Origin: Micropterus salmoides
Taxonomy: Eukaryota > Chordata > Actinopteri > Centrarchiformes > Centrarchidae
Length of the DNA: 64,000 bases
Reading direction: 5' to 3'
Assembly (NCBI RefSeq): GCF_014851395.1
Contig: NW_024040374.1
Span: forward strand, 22,049,695 to 22,113,694
The stretch's first letter is position 1. The number at the start of each line of letters is the position of its first letter. The translations under genes were made by a program, and so were the position numbers. Positions 37,742 to 49,097 of this stretch are shown one piece after another. The notes under the pieces are model-generated. The model was given only the letters and a program-made list of their open reading frames with translations, had not been told where the DNA came from and made no database searches.

Positions 37742-39065
37742 AACAATCCTTTTGCTTCCGAATCTTGTTGATCCAGGGAAGGTATTTTAACACATCTGTA
37801 TAGACATTGGGCACTGCACACCAGAGGACCACCCAAATCACCCTGTGAGGAGGAGGAAGGGGCTACATTTGTTTATTCAATTTCTAAGGCTATAAAGCAA
37901 TGAAATTAGAAAATAGTTGAAACATACCTGACAGAATCCATTCTTTGTGTCATATCCACCTGCACAAATAACATTGGCAGGAAGATTCAAGCCAATATCG
38001 GCCCATTCTTTCTTACAGACCTCCAGGTTGACAAAAGGCACGTTCACCACTTGCAGTACATCAACAGCTTTACCACCAGTTTTTGTGGAACCCCTTCCAG
38101 CTACTTGGCACTTTTCTTTATGTTTTATTTTATTGTCAGTATTTGGAAGTTGAGTCAGTTGAGCTATTTTGCCCAGTTGAGCTTTCTTAGACAGCTGGAG
38201 ACATAAAAATCACAGAGAGAAAATGAAAAACCAGCAAGGACCAATTTATAGCATACTTATAATCTCCCATCAGACCGTAGGTAAAAATGTTTGGAAAATA
38301 GTTAAAGATGGAATGAATAGTGATCAGTGCTTTGTTGTTGTTGTTGTTTTTTGTGGGTATTTTTTTTTTTTTTACAGTTTTTGGGGGGCTTGAACTGATC
38401 TAAATAACATGAAAGTACAACATTTTACTGTAAAAATGCATGATTTCACCTGAGACTGATTAAATATCTACTTACTTTGAAGAGCATGATGTCATTCCCA
38501 GATGCAAGTTTAGTGCAGGATGGATGCTTGCATTTCTTTATACTGTATCTCATTGTGTTGTTGTCAACCTTCCTGAGATTGTGGGTACCAAGAATACTAA
38601 AGGAATCCTGAGTGAATGATCATTGAGATGTTTTCCATGAGTTGTGCCAACAAAACAAATAAAATAAACGAATCCACAAAAAGCAGATATCTCTGTTTGC
38701 TAAATGTTAGGTTCATTTGATTTGATTTTTAATTACATAAAACAAAGATTGCAGAAAGAGGGGAAGTAATTCACTGGCGGTCACAGTGCGCAGCAGTGAC
38801 CACAAAGTCTTCACTGATGAGGAATCCTCCACATACATGACCCCTGTTGTTCTGCACTGAGGCCATAAACAGCATTAAGATCTTTGGGGTCTTTTTACCA
38901 TTTATGATTTCACTACCATGTGCTAAAAAGAAAAGAGGGAAAAAAGGATGAATTAATGTAGCAGTTATAGATAAGAGACGTTAAACCAGATCTGGTAATC
39001 TTACCGTTAAGTCCAAGACATGTCAGAAGATAAAAAAGCAGAAACTTGTGCAGTTGATGCATCAT
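37742..39065 (-). pseudogene. granzyme-like serine protease C, inactivated
   Basis: Exons 1-5 are recognisable at 39065-39005, 38922-38775, 38607-38476, 38194-37928 and 37842-37742. Signal peptide MMHQLHKFLLFYLLTCLGLN, then IINGKKTP and HCDR-type exon 2. Lesions: exon 3 is 132 nt where B has 133 and D 130, so the reading frame is lost at the exon 2/3 join and soon meets a stop. The exon 2 donor has lost the +5 G (GTGAAT). GWG at Trp141 is GRG. In exon 5 the catalytic Ser195 codon is Leu (GDLGGP), and a deletion after PLVC removes most of the remaining exon and its frame. The exon 3 lesion is shared with G. No functional protease is expected; a non-catalytic product cannot be excluded. Confidence 0.85.
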
Positions 39066-39113
39066 GCTGGGAGCAAATTCAGCCTGTTGTCTTTGGGGTG
39101 ACAATACATGACC

Positions 39114-39121
39114 CTTATATA
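39114..39121 (-). promoter_or_regulatory. TATA-like box of pseudogene C
   Basis: TATATAAG on the minus strand, 49-56 bp upstream of the start codon. It is the best-kept TATA box of the C/E/G subtype. Confidence 0.55.
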
Positions 39122-39539
39122 CAGCAGTTTTCTCAGTAAGCGACCCCGTGGTTTTTATCTGCTTCACCATGACTTCTTAAGCCGCATCCTCTGTGCATCA
39201 ATGCAACCTTGTCTTGTAATGACGAGTGCCTGTGGTCAGTAAAGACATGAAGCATCGGGGGGTGTTGATATTTTTACAGTAAATATAAAGGCTGTGGTTC
39301 TGCTGCCTCAGCAGCCTGAAGCACATAAATACATTATGTGATCAGCACATGATGAGTTTAACACAGTCTGTAATGTTAACCCATTTACTCTCTTTATTGA
39401 TGCCTCCCATACTACTCGCTCTGTGTCGGCTCCTGCACACACACAGCGGCCAGCAGAGGCCGCAGTGGAGACTGTGTTGTGAAGGGGGCTCTAAACTACA
39501 CCAGTTTACCACAGTCACCACATGAAGAAAAGGATGTTA

Positions 39540-40480
39540 GTATACTTATATAAACATGTAGAAAGTGTTATTTTAATCTGGTCTGTCCTGTCGCTCATCC
39601 TTTGTGTGTTATAAAAGCAGAGCTAACGTTAGCTTGGCAATTAGCTAAATGTTACAAACAAAACAAGTTAAATTGAAAGCTGTCTGTCTGTAATGTTTAA
39701 CTGTTTAGCTTAGTTTGCCCTGTAGCTTAAAATGTGGCACACTGCTGTACACTCAGCTGCTGGCTGAGACTAACCAGCTGCTCCTGTCTACCAGGTAAGG
39801 TTAACTGCTGGCAGTAAAGTTAAATAACTGCAGAGAGAGGAGGAGGAGGACAGGACGAAAAACTGTAACAGACTCATATCTTCATTCTTTGCAAACATCA
39901 CTCAGTACTGTGGTGTCAGTTATTGACTTTATATTGACTTTGCTGTTGTTAACATTAATTTTGCTGCTCTATAAACAACATTAAGTTGTATTTAGAATAT
40001 TTAATACAAACCCTATATTGAATTTAAAAACAATCAATCAATACGCCTGTCTGTAAGGTAACGTTAAACATGTAGAAATGGTTAATTTAATCATCTCTGT
40101 CTTCAGTATCTCATCCTGTATATTTTATACAAGCACAGCTAACACTAGCTTGGCATTAGCCAAATGTTAAAAAGAAGCTAAATAGAAAGCTGTCTGTCTG
40201 GAGCACAGACTGGTCTGTAGTCTTAAAAACTCAGCTGCTGGCTGAGACACACCAGCCGGGCCTCCTTCTGCCTGGTTTATGTTACCTGCAGCCAGCGAGA
40301 GAGGACGAGGGACTGATAATAATAATATAATAATCTTTACTTGTAGAGCACTTTTCAAAAAGAAAAAAAAAAGACTGATGTTATTCTTTCTAAACGTTAC
40401 TTGTGATGTCAGATAACGTTATTGAGCTACTTTGCTGTTGTAAACATTCATGTTGCTGCTCTAGAAACAACATTTAGCTG
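39540..40480. repeat. tandem duplication, about 510-bp period
   Basis: The segment from 'acatgtagaaa..tgtta' through 'gctaacgttagcttggca' and 'gaaagctgtctgtctg' is repeated about 510-530 bp later ('aacatgtagaaatggttaat', 'gctaacactagcttggca', 'gaaagctgtctgtctgg'). Both copies continue to 'cattaagttgtatttaaaat'-like phrases. No coding content was recognised. Confidence 0.7.
40316..40361 (-). mobile_element. L2 LINE 3' tail, minus strand
   Basis: The reverse complement of this 46-bp piece matches the terminal 'gaaaagtgctctacaaata' plus TAA-rich end of the L2-type LINE at 44.6 kb. Similar short tails occur near 50216-50258 and 60499-60530. Confidence 0.6.
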
Positions 40481-41268
40481 TATTTAAAATATTACATTAA
40501 AAACAACCAGGCATTTAATATGTTATGGCACATTGAATATTTTCCTCATACCGTGCAGGCCTACCTCATGCCCGTTGGGTCTGGTCTTACCAAATAACCA
40601 TCACTAAATAATAGTAAAGTGTCGATAGTGGTATCCATCCCAGCTGGCAGCGGAGGCATCAGTTTATGATGAGAAGGGGACGCAGACGTCTCTGAAGAAG
40701 TATCACAGCAACCCAATGCTGGTGTATTTACTGTCAGATCTGACAACGGTAAACTTGATTCCCATTTCTTTCAGAAAAGACCCAGTTATACTTTGGTTGT
40801 GAAAAAACAACAAATGGTTTTTATTTTTTCTATCCTCTCTGTCTCTCCTGGACTACACTTCCAGCTCTTCCCAGTTCACCAGGCCACTGCTTGATGTTGT
40901 AACCAACTCAGCACTGTACGTTTCAGCTTGTGGCTCAGATGTCATGGTCATCCTGGATGAGGAATGAAGTACTTTCAGAAAACGACAGAAGGCTGATAAT
41001 GATGTCAAACATGTAAGTTTATGCATAAACTGAATTTATTGTGAGAGCCTTCTTTGCACAGTTTTTAATTGGTAGTTATTTCTGTAGGGGTATTTACTGT
41101 ATGTTGTTCATGATTATATATTTTTGGCATGGAGTGTTTCACCAGACAGTGTCTCAGAACAGATCGTTTCCTGGGAACATCTTCATGTAAGCAGATGGTT
41201 ACAGCAACCTGTGGCACCACATGGGATAATGGAGCCAGGCGTGGCTAACAACAGGCGGATGGAAGAAT

Positions 41269-41760
41269 GTGCTGTTTAAAATGTTGACCCCACTGTTTAT
41301 CATTCTTGGTGTTTTCCTCTTCCTGACATGCTGTGTGATCCCTTGTGCTAGATCTATGATTGCTACAGCAATTAAATCATCTATGGGTCAGTACATGCAA
41401 TTACCAACTGCACCCACTGATTCAGTGGAGTGGATCCCACCTTGCAGTGGGGATGAAAGTGAAGTTTAATCTGAATCATTTCTTAGTTTCTTCCCCTAGG
41501 GAACACTGAAAGACTCCAGGTTCCTTTGATAAGATACTCCGACCCTGAGACTAAGATAAAAGCTGCATGAGCTGTGTCACTGCAGCTCACTCGTATGATA
41601 CTCTCTGATGTGTAGTGTGTCCCCGTGAGTTCCTTCTGCAGAAGACTTGAATAAAATTCACAGAAAGACAAGTGTTTGCCTAAGCTGTTTATTTAAACAC
41701 GCAATTCCCACCACAGAATATTGTCTTGTCTTCTACTCCTTTCACAGTTAATTGAATCTA
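41269..41760 (+). mobile_element. endogenous retrovirus remnant: envelope TM tail and 3' LTR
   Basis: A 66-codon frame (41269-41469) reads like the end of a retroviral transmembrane envelope subunit: a hydrophobic anchor (PLFIILGVFLFLTCC) followed by a CVIPCARSM-type juxtamembrane motif and a short cytoplasmic tail. LTR-like sequence follows, with an AATAAA at about 41650-41655 inside 'cttgaataaaattcaca'. The rest of env, pol and gag is absent. The call rests on motif resemblance only. Confidence 0.65.
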
Positions 41761-41984
41761 CACTGACCAAGAAACCTGATGGAGGTCGTATCATCAAGGC
41801 GAGGGAAAGCTGTCTGACTCCTCACGGCAACAGATCGTTAAAGGATAATCTCAGTATTTTTAAACCTGGGCACCATTTTGACATATTTTGGTGTTGAAAT
41901 GACTCGTAGGTACAGAAAGTTTAAAATCAGCAGTAGATGGCTTCTAGGAGACACTGTTTTTAACCTGAATCTCAAAGACAAATC

Positions 41985-44635
41985 TAACTCTGGCATCTCC
42001 TCGTCCCCTTTTCTCCCCAACCACACTAATAATTGGTGACTCTATAACCAGAAACATCCGTTTCTTTAACGCTACCACTCACTGCTTCCCTGGTGCCACC
42101 ACGGCTGACATTAAAAAAAAACTCCAGGACCTAATGCCATCGCTCCCGTCCTCCATCACAAGAGTGATAGTCCATGTCGGAACAAATGACACAGCTCTTT
42201 GGCAGTCTGAGCTGACAAAATCAGATTTTAACAGTCTTTTTAACTTTTTAAAGCAGTGTGGAAAGTTTTTTCCGTTTTTATCTCTGGTCCCATTCCCACA
42301 GTTGGTCGCGGTGCTGGCCACTTCAGTAGACTCCTTGGCCTCCACGACTGGCTCCAGCATGACCATATCTGACCACAGATATATTGTTTTTAGCTGCGAT
42401 TCTCCTGTTACTCATGCCGCCTCACCAAGCTCCGTGTGTTCTTGGTGAACAAAGTGTTTCAAAGTTTTGCACATTCTTTCAGAGCCAAAGCCAACACCTG
42501 TCTGATTCAAACACCAACAATCTGGTCGATCACTTCAATCATATCTGCTTGTTGTCACTAAATATTACTGCTCCTCTAAAGGTTAGGCCTACGTCTAAAG
42601 CTAGTAAGCAACCCTGGATAAATGACAGCATTCGCAGCCTAAAAAGGGAATGCAGGAAAGCAGAGCGCAGATGGAAAAAATCCAGTCTCCAAGTCCATTA
42701 CCTCAGTCTGAAGGATTTATTAATTAACTACAATAAAATGGTTAAGGATGCGAGAACACACTATTTTTCTGAACTCATTACAGTAATGATGACTGTGAAT
42801 TGTTTTTATCTTATTTTACCAATAAGGTGGTGTCAATCAGAGCCTCTATTACCCCCGTGGACTCTTACTCAGAGGTTCCTCACCAGCAACAACAGAGTTT
42901 TAACCAGTTTTATCCCATCGACTTGTCTGAGCTTTTAAAAACAATATCACAAATGAGAGTGTCCTCCAGCCCACTTGATATAATACCTACAAAATTTTTA
43001 CTAAAAGTAATAGATTCTGTTGGGCCCCATTTGATCTCTGTTTTCAACAGCTCCCTATCTACTGGTTGTGTCCCTGATTATTTTAAAACGGCTTGCGTGA
43101 ACCCACTTTTAAAGAAACCTGGTTTAGATCCCTCCCTCCCACAAAATTTTAGACCAATTTCAAAACTGCATTTTACTGCAAAGATTCTAGAAAGAATTGT
43201 GTCCAAACAGCTGCTCACTGTACTGGAAAATAACAAAATATTTGAAAAGTTTCAGTCTGGTTTTAGGAAGTACCACAGCACTGAGACTGCCCTGCTTAAA
43301 GTCACCAATGACCTTTTAATGTCTGCTGATGAAGGTATGTGCTCAGTCCTTGTACTCCTGGACCTTAGCGCTGCTTTTGACACCATTGATCACAACATCA
43401 TGTTAGACAGACTGAGGCACTGGGTGGGGATCTCTGGTACTGCTCTAGAATGGTTTTCATCCTACCTGTCAAATAGGAAGTTTTGCGTGTCTGTAAACAA
43501 CTATGTCTCCTCATTCTGTCCAGTTAAATATGGTGTGCCTCAGGGGTCGGTCTTAGGACCCATTTTGTTTTCCTTGTATCTGCTTCCCCTTGGACATATT
43601 ATCCATAAACATGGCATTTCTTTTCATATTTATGCTGATGACACACAAATATACTTGCCCGTCAGATCCACAGACCCTGGAATGCTGAGTTCACTTAACA
43701 ACTGCCTTTGTGAAGTTAAAAAATGGATGTCAAATAATTTCCTCCAGCTGAACTCAGACAAAACAGAAATCCTGGTCATCGGGTCCCAGCAGATGGCAAA
43801 TCAAATACTGCCATCTGCTGGTTCCCTAGTAAATCACATTAAGCCTGTGGCAAAGAACCTTGGTGTTTGGTTTGATAGTAATTTAAATTTCGAGCAGCAC
43901 ACCACAAAGCTTGTTCAATCATGTTTTTATCAACTTAGAAATATAGCTAAAATTCGATCTATGTTAACTTTTAAGGACACCGAGACCATTTTACACGCCT
44001 TCATCTCATCACGCCTGGATTATTGCAACAGCCTTTTCACCTGTTTAACCCAAAAATCTATTGATCGACTCCAGACTGTCCAGAACTCAGCTGCCAGGCT
44101 TTTAACCAGAACAAAGAAATATGACCACATTACTCCTATTTTAGCTTCATTACACTGGCTCCCAGTATGTTTTAGAATTGACTTTAAAATTCTATTGATC
44201 ACTTTTAAAGCTCTTCATGGCCTCTCGCCTTGTTATATTTCTGACCTTTTAGTCCCATACGCACCAGCACGTACCTTGAGATCCTCGGGCAGAGGTCTGT
44301 TGTCTGTTCCAGAGTCTCGACTGAAAACTAAAGGGGACAGAGCGTTTGCTGTCAGGGCCCCGAGGCTCTGGAACAGCCTGCCCGAGGAAATCAGGTCGGC
44401 TGAGTCAGTGAACTCTTTTAAGTCCCTTCTTAAAACATACTTTTATAGGAGAGCTTTTCCCGATCTTATTTGACTTTATTTTATCCCTTTTATTTTATTG
44501 TATTTTACTAATTTTATATTAAATTTTCATGCTCTTATCTTTTTTTTGTATTATTCTTTACACTTGTTAAAGCACTTTGTAACTTGTTTTTGAAAAGTGC
44601 TCTACAAATAAGGATTATTATTATATTATTATTAA
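41985..44635 (+). mobile_element. L2-clade LINE with SGNH-esterase remnant and long RT frame
   Basis: At about 42030-42240 the frame reads GDSITRN and IVHVGTNDT, the Gly-Asp-Ser and Gly-x-Asn motifs of the SGNH esterase found in ORF1 of L2/CR1 LINEs. It passes with a frameshift into a scrap of endonuclease end (TISDHRYIVFS, about 42362-42395). The linker follows (42384-42785), and then a 557-codon frame (42800-44473) with NFRPISKLHFTAKILERIV, LDLSAAFDTIDH, VPQGSVLGPILFSLYLLP and catalytic HIYADDTQIYL. The C-terminus ends with the usual FKSLLKTYFYRRAF. The 3' end has the 'tgctctacaaata' and TTA repeat typical of L2. One single-base deletion near 42782 splits linker and RT. Confidence 0.9.
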
Positions 44636-44654
44636 TTTTAATCGTTCATAAGCT

Positions 44655-44742
44655 GACATTTTCTATCAAAGGGCAGAAAACATACAGACAGAATCCTTTC
44701 TTTGTTCCATATCCACCTGCACATATTATATTGGCAAGAAGG
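44655..44742 (-). pseudogene. exon-4 scrap of a B-type protease
   Basis: The minus strand matches the last about 60 nt of protease B exon 4 (CAGGYGTKKGFC region) plus about 25 bp of the following intron. The splice donor is destroyed (CTGTCTGTATG in place of CTGTCAGGTATG). It begins right after the L2 tail and ends abruptly, so the rest of the gene has been deleted. Confidence 0.75.
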
Positions 44743-44814
44743 CTATTAGGCTACAGTGCGTCTTTTGCATGCGAAAGTAGAGGCAGTTGAGTGTTATCCA
44801 CCTCCAGCTACTGT

Positions 44815-45480
44815 TATGGGGTTGTGTGGTGTGGGGACAGAAAGGACCCAAAAGCAGCACTCTGAGGGAAGGAGGTTTATTGAGGGATAAAGGGGTAGAG
44901 GGACTGGAGTGGAGGGAGAGGTGGATGTCGGGGAAACACAGGCACGGGGAACCAAGGAGCCTGGGGGCCAGGGAGCCGGGGAACACTTGGGCCGAGGAAG
45001 TGAGGAGCGGTGGGAGAACAGGGAGGACACCGTGGGGGTAGTCTGAGGAAGAGAGGATGAGCCCAGCTGACTGAACGGAGGACGAGGGTGAGTGTACCTG
45101 GGAGGGAAACAGACAGAGAGACGGGGTTAGAGGTGACGGTGACAAAGCACAGGGAAATTGTGAAAAACCAAGAAACATGAAAGCCTGAACACGAAGGTGG
45201 CACCTGGTATGGAGCAACAACGATCAAGCGAGGATGGTGTGGAGAACCGGGGTTGAAATACAGGCAGGGATGAGGTTGACTACTGGCAGGTGTGGCTGAT
45301 GAGATGCAGGTGTAGGTAGTTGGCTGGGCTCAGGAGCAGAGGGAGAGAGAGAGAGCACACAGGGGAGAAAACACAGGGAGGCAGGCAGAGAACAGAAAAC
45401 CAAGGAAAAGGCAGAATTACTGATAAAAAGGAGAAAAAACCAGGACACTCACCGTCAGCCGGGCAGCCACCAGAACAGCT
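44815..45480. repeat. GC-rich dispersed repeat, no gene
   Basis: A block rich in GGGA/GGGG starts 'gggttgtgtggtgtggggac' and includes 'ggaggtttattgaggg', phrases common in fish interspersed repeats. Long open frames on both strands arise from composition and carry no domains. Confidence 0.55.
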
Positions 45481-45489
45481 ACAAAAAAA

Positions 45490-45960
45490 GATCTTATGAG
45501 ATTTCTTGGTTTGATGGGTTACTACAGAGGTTTCTGTAGAAACCTTTCAACTGTGGTAGCGCCATTGACAGATCTTTTGAAGGGTAAGGTAAAATGTGTC
45601 TGGTCTCCTGTCTGCCAGGAAGCTTTTGAAAATGTGAAGGTAATTCTGTGCAATGCTCCTGTTCTGGTTGCTCCGTGCATGGACAAACCATTTAAACTTC
45701 AGGTTGATGCCAGTCACGTAGGGGTAGTTGGGGTGCTGTTAAAGCAGGATAATTTTGGTAATGATCGACCTGTGGGTTTCTATTCAAAATAATTTAACAA
45801 ATATCATTTTATTATTCTGTAATAGAGAAAGAAGCGTTGGCTCTGATTTGGTCCTTGCAACGCTTTGAGGTGTATGTAGGTTCAGATCCGGTGATCATTT
45901 ATACAGATCACAATCCATTGACATTTTTGAACTCACTGTGCTACCCTGGGACTGCCAGGT
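45490..45960 (+). mobile_element. Ty3/Gypsy pol scrap (RT end to RNase H)
   Basis: The first frame (45496-45792) reads FLGLMGYYRGFCRNLSTVVA, then PLTDLLKGK and VDASHVGVVGVLLKQ, the connection and RNase H start of Gypsy pol. After a frameshift near 45790 it continues with SLQRFEVYV and IIYTDHNPLTFLNSL. No LTRs, protease or integrase are visible nearby. Confidence 0.88.
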
Positions 45961-45964
45961 TGTT

Positions 45965-45989
45965 TGTGTGTGTGTGTGTGTGTGTGTGT
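45965..45989. repeat. (TG)n microsatellite
   Basis: About 25 bp of TG dinucleotides at the end of the Gypsy scrap. Confidence 0.9.
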
Positions 45990-46022
45990 CTCTGTCTGTA
46001 TTTTGTTGCAGCGTGAATTTCC

Positions 46023-46260
46023 TGGGCCCCATTTCAGAAAGCAGGTTCAGCAAACTCTGAGTCTGAACCTGAACTCGGTGACAAACTCTGAGCTGTCAAA
46101 CTCAGAGTTTCCGGTTTCAGAACAGGTGTTTAAAATTAGTTCAGTCAACTATGTTGAACCTGCTGGAAGTGCGTCCGTGGGGATGAAAAAAATCCATCAT
46201 CAATGGAGCTCCGATACTACGATTCACCATGGCAACAGGTAAATAAAGGCAGAGCCTCCA
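46023..46260. repeat. dispersed repeat
   Basis: It starts 'gggccccatttcagaaagca' and includes repeated 'actctgag' words in both orientations, suggesting inverted ends of a DNA element. This phrase is common in fish genomes. The superfamily is not assigned. Confidence 0.45.
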
Positions 46261-46667
46261 TTTTAATCGGGTGGAGCTAGAAATATGAATGCTGCCAATG
46301 CAGACCATCATAGGCTCTAAAACGCAGGAGTGGAGGAAGGATCGATATGTTAACAATATTACATATTATACAGCGTTGTTCATTCATCATTTACCAGACT
46401 GGAATTTCCTTAATGAATGATAAAGTGCTGGAATTCTCCTACAGCCTGTTATTCATTTTAAATAGCTACAGGCCTATTTATTCAGCTGTAACCTGATGGG
46501 ACTAAATGTCGGTGGCAATAACTGAAGATAAAAAAAAAAATATTAGTCAAACAGATTAGACCTAGTTTAGGCTAGTTATGGACCTGTGATTTCGTATTTT
46601 ATGAAATGCTGTCAAAACGAATTCAGACTATCAGCAGATAAAGAAAAACCTCTGAGCCAGGCCATAA

Positions 46668-46775
46668 CACATGCCTTCTGACACTCTTCCAGCTTAATGA
46701 TAGGAACATCCACCTGTTGCAGGTCATTTACAAGTTCAGCATGAGTTCTTGTTGAACCCCATCCAGCTTTATGCT
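46668..46775 (-). pseudogene. isolated exon-4 fragment of a third protease subtype
   Basis: The minus strand reads AGWGSTRTHAELVNDLQQVD, then VPIIKLEECQKAC, all open. This is the Trp141 to Cys168 region of a granzyme-like exon 4. It differs from both the B/D/F type (GWGMTETGG) and the C/E/G type (FTKTGG). No other exon of this gene was found beside it. Confidence 0.75.
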
Positions 46776-47111
46776 AGGGAGTGCTATAAAGTAAATTGTA
46801 TAATGATGATTTCTGATTATAATTGTAAAATGTCACATTAAATAATGTCTGCCAATACAAAACCGTTATAGTAGCTCTTCTATATTATATCAAACAGAAA
46901 TTTTTTGGATGTATTGCTGGAAAAAGGAGCTTTGCATTTATTTCAAAATGATGTAAACACCATTTGTGTCATCTAAAAAAGGAAACAGGAAACTACATGT
47001 GAAAAGATTTTGTTGTTTTTATTTTGCCTTTGCGTTAAAGAGACAAAGCGACACAGACATAACAGCCCCTACCCATCAAAGTATGCTGAAGCAAATCTCT
47101 GTGTGAGATTG

Positions 47112-48569
47112 TTACTTTGAACAATTATTTTCCTTGAGAATCTTGTTGATCCAGGGCAGGTATTTTGATATGTCTGTGTAGACGTTGGGTACGTCTGGAT
47201 AGTTGCAGTTGGAATCTTTGTTGAAGGACACGATACCAACTGCTGTCCCGTTGCACACCAGAGGACCACCAGAATCACCCTGTGAGGAGGAAATATCTTA
47301 ATGTTTATTCAAGATAATTTAAAATGTTTAAAACATTGTTTAGACTAGAAACCAGTTGAGACTTTCTATGAACAGACAGAAAACATACCTGACAGAATCC
47401 TTTCTTTGTGTCATATCCACCTGCACAGAGAACATTGGCAGGAAGATGCCCCAATTTCATCCATTTCTCCTTACAGTCTACTAGATTGATGACAGACACA
47501 TCCACCACTCTCAGGTCATCAACAACTGCACCACCAGTTTCAGTCATACCCCATCCAGCCACACTGCACTTTTCTCCATCTTTCATGCTAATTTCAGTCT
47601 TGGGAAGTTGGGTAAGCTGTACTCTCTCGTTCAGCTGAACTGCACTAGACAGCTGGAGACACACAAAATCAGAAAGTATCAATTAAAAACTGTCTGAACT
47701 CTTCATCAGATTTCAATTAAACAATTGTTATAAGTTGGAGCTGATGATTATGAAAATGAAGGTTACTGTTAGCATTATTACAGTTTATGTATTGGTAGCT
47801 GCCCTGAATAGTTTTGATAGGGATGTGTTTTTGCCAGTTTTAAAATAAATTATTGCATTTCAGGGACACTTTTATTTTATACTGTTTTTTACTGCCCGCT
47901 TTTTACATTTAAATATATGTAAAATGCAAGATATCATCTGGGACTACTGCGCTAAATGTATATACTTACTTTGAGGAGCATGATGTCATTCCCTGTTCCA
48001 ACATTCTCATAAGATGTGGGTTTGTACTTCTTTTCAATAGATCTCACTGTATTTCCAGCCTTGAGATTGTGGGAGCCAAGAACAACACGTGTGGGATTCC
48101 TGAAAAAGTTATTTGTGAAGTTGTTAGTGGATTTCCTCAAGTTGTGTCAACAACAATACAAAGCTACAACTTATATATTTCTTTGGAAAACAGTGGGTTT
48201 GTAAAACCTGATGTAATCTTTTTAATTTTACTTCTGTTTACATTCAATTTAAAAAAATGACTGAAGAGGCAAAGTAACTCACACATGGTCACAGTGTGCA
48301 GCAGAGACTACAAAGTCTTCTCTGATGAGGAATCCCCCACAGACATGACCACGGATGTTCTGCAGAGAGACCATATACAGCATAGAGTTCTCTGGGGCTT
48401 TTTCCCCATGTATGATTTTACCCCCAAGTGCTGCAAAGATTAAAAAACATCTATATTAAGTTAATTTCTAATTAAATTGTTGGAGGATAATAAAAGATTT
48501 AGTAATCTTACCGTTTTGTCCAAGACATGTCAGAACATGAAAGAGCAGAAGTTTGTGCAGACCATGCAT
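47112..48569 (-). CDS. granzyme-like serine protease D
   Basis: Five exons (48569-48512, 48430-48283, 48099-47970, 47652-47389, 47279-47112) join in frame to 255 aa, a close paralogue of B. It has a signal peptide (MHGLHKLLLFHVLTCLGQN) and mature IIHGEKAPENSMLYMVSLQ. The triad is His57 in VSAAHC, Asp102 in NDIMLLK and Ser195 in GDSGGP. The pocket is Gly189 (KGFCQGDSGG) with Asn226 (VPNVYTDI), as in B. It differs from B by a three-residue longer exon 4 (KEKWMKLGHLPAN) and by a two-residue longer tail, with changes in the loop before Asp102. A minus-strand AATAAA at 47018-47023 ends the transcript, and a TATA box precedes it. No damage was seen. Confidence 0.92.
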
Positions 48570-48618
48570 GATGCCAGCAACTTAACTGACTTTTCTTCTT
48601 GGGGGTGTCAAGTGGACC

Positions 48619-48626
48619 CTTTTATA
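48619..48626 (-). promoter_or_regulatory. TATA box of protease D
   Basis: TATAAAAG on the minus strand, 50-57 bp upstream of the start codon, at the same distance as in B. Confidence 0.75.
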
Positions 48627-49032
48627 CAGCAGTTTGTTTTCTTGATGTGTGAAATGTGATTAATATCTATTTTATCTTGAATGCTAACCACATCCCTTCT
48701 TGCATTGCAAGTTTGCAAGTTTTGTATTATCTTTGCATCATCTTGTCTGTTTATGTTATCTGCACTGACAAGTGCATAACCGGTGTTGTCCTTTACCAAG
48801 ACTATATACTGGACTAAGTTCCACAGGGCTTTTCCCCATGTATCATTCTAACCCCAAGCTCTGAAAAAAAAAAGTATTATAGTGGAGTTAATACCTCGTT
48901 TATAGGCCCGAGATATCCAGATTCTTTCTGCAATGTTAATTTGCAGCTTGTGATATTGTGGTTAATTATGGTATTTTTGATTGTGGTCTCAGTAGCCTGG
49001 TGCAGACTGCCAGATTATGTGTATCAGTATGT

Positions 49033-49097
49033 TCACCCATCCATCCATCCATCCATCGTCCACCGCTTATCCTGTGTACAGGGTTGCGGGGCCGTAT
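49033..49097 (+). repeat. CCAT-headed dispersed repeat fragment
   Basis: (CCAT)n is followed by 'ccaccgcttatcctgtgtac', then 'agggttgcgggg', a shorter relative of the repeat at 2478-2592. Confidence 0.6.

Larger units (their letters stand above)
35800..39395. repeat. segmental duplication, left copy (contains protease C)
   Basis: It is collinear with 58080-62392. Shared landmarks, in order, include 'gactttggtgatcccc', 'gatgaaaatttgactttgtcc', 'tttaattgttgcagtgtttta', 'gcttgcagatcttgtggtgc', the protease gene and 'cagcacatgatgagtttaac'. The first about 500 bp is also a common fish dispersed repeat. A weaker third copy lies at 49440-51755 with protease E. Confidence 0.85.

Noticed and set aside
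39420..40560. Region between C and the ERV remnant, considered as a possible CpG promoter or gene
   Set aside because: It is explained by an imperfect 510-bp tandem duplication and dispersed repeats; no exon was found.
44726..45448. Several overlapping proline- and serine-rich minus-strand frames
   Set aside because: They arise from a GC-rich, purine-biased repeat block. Frames are open on both strands at once and show no domain.
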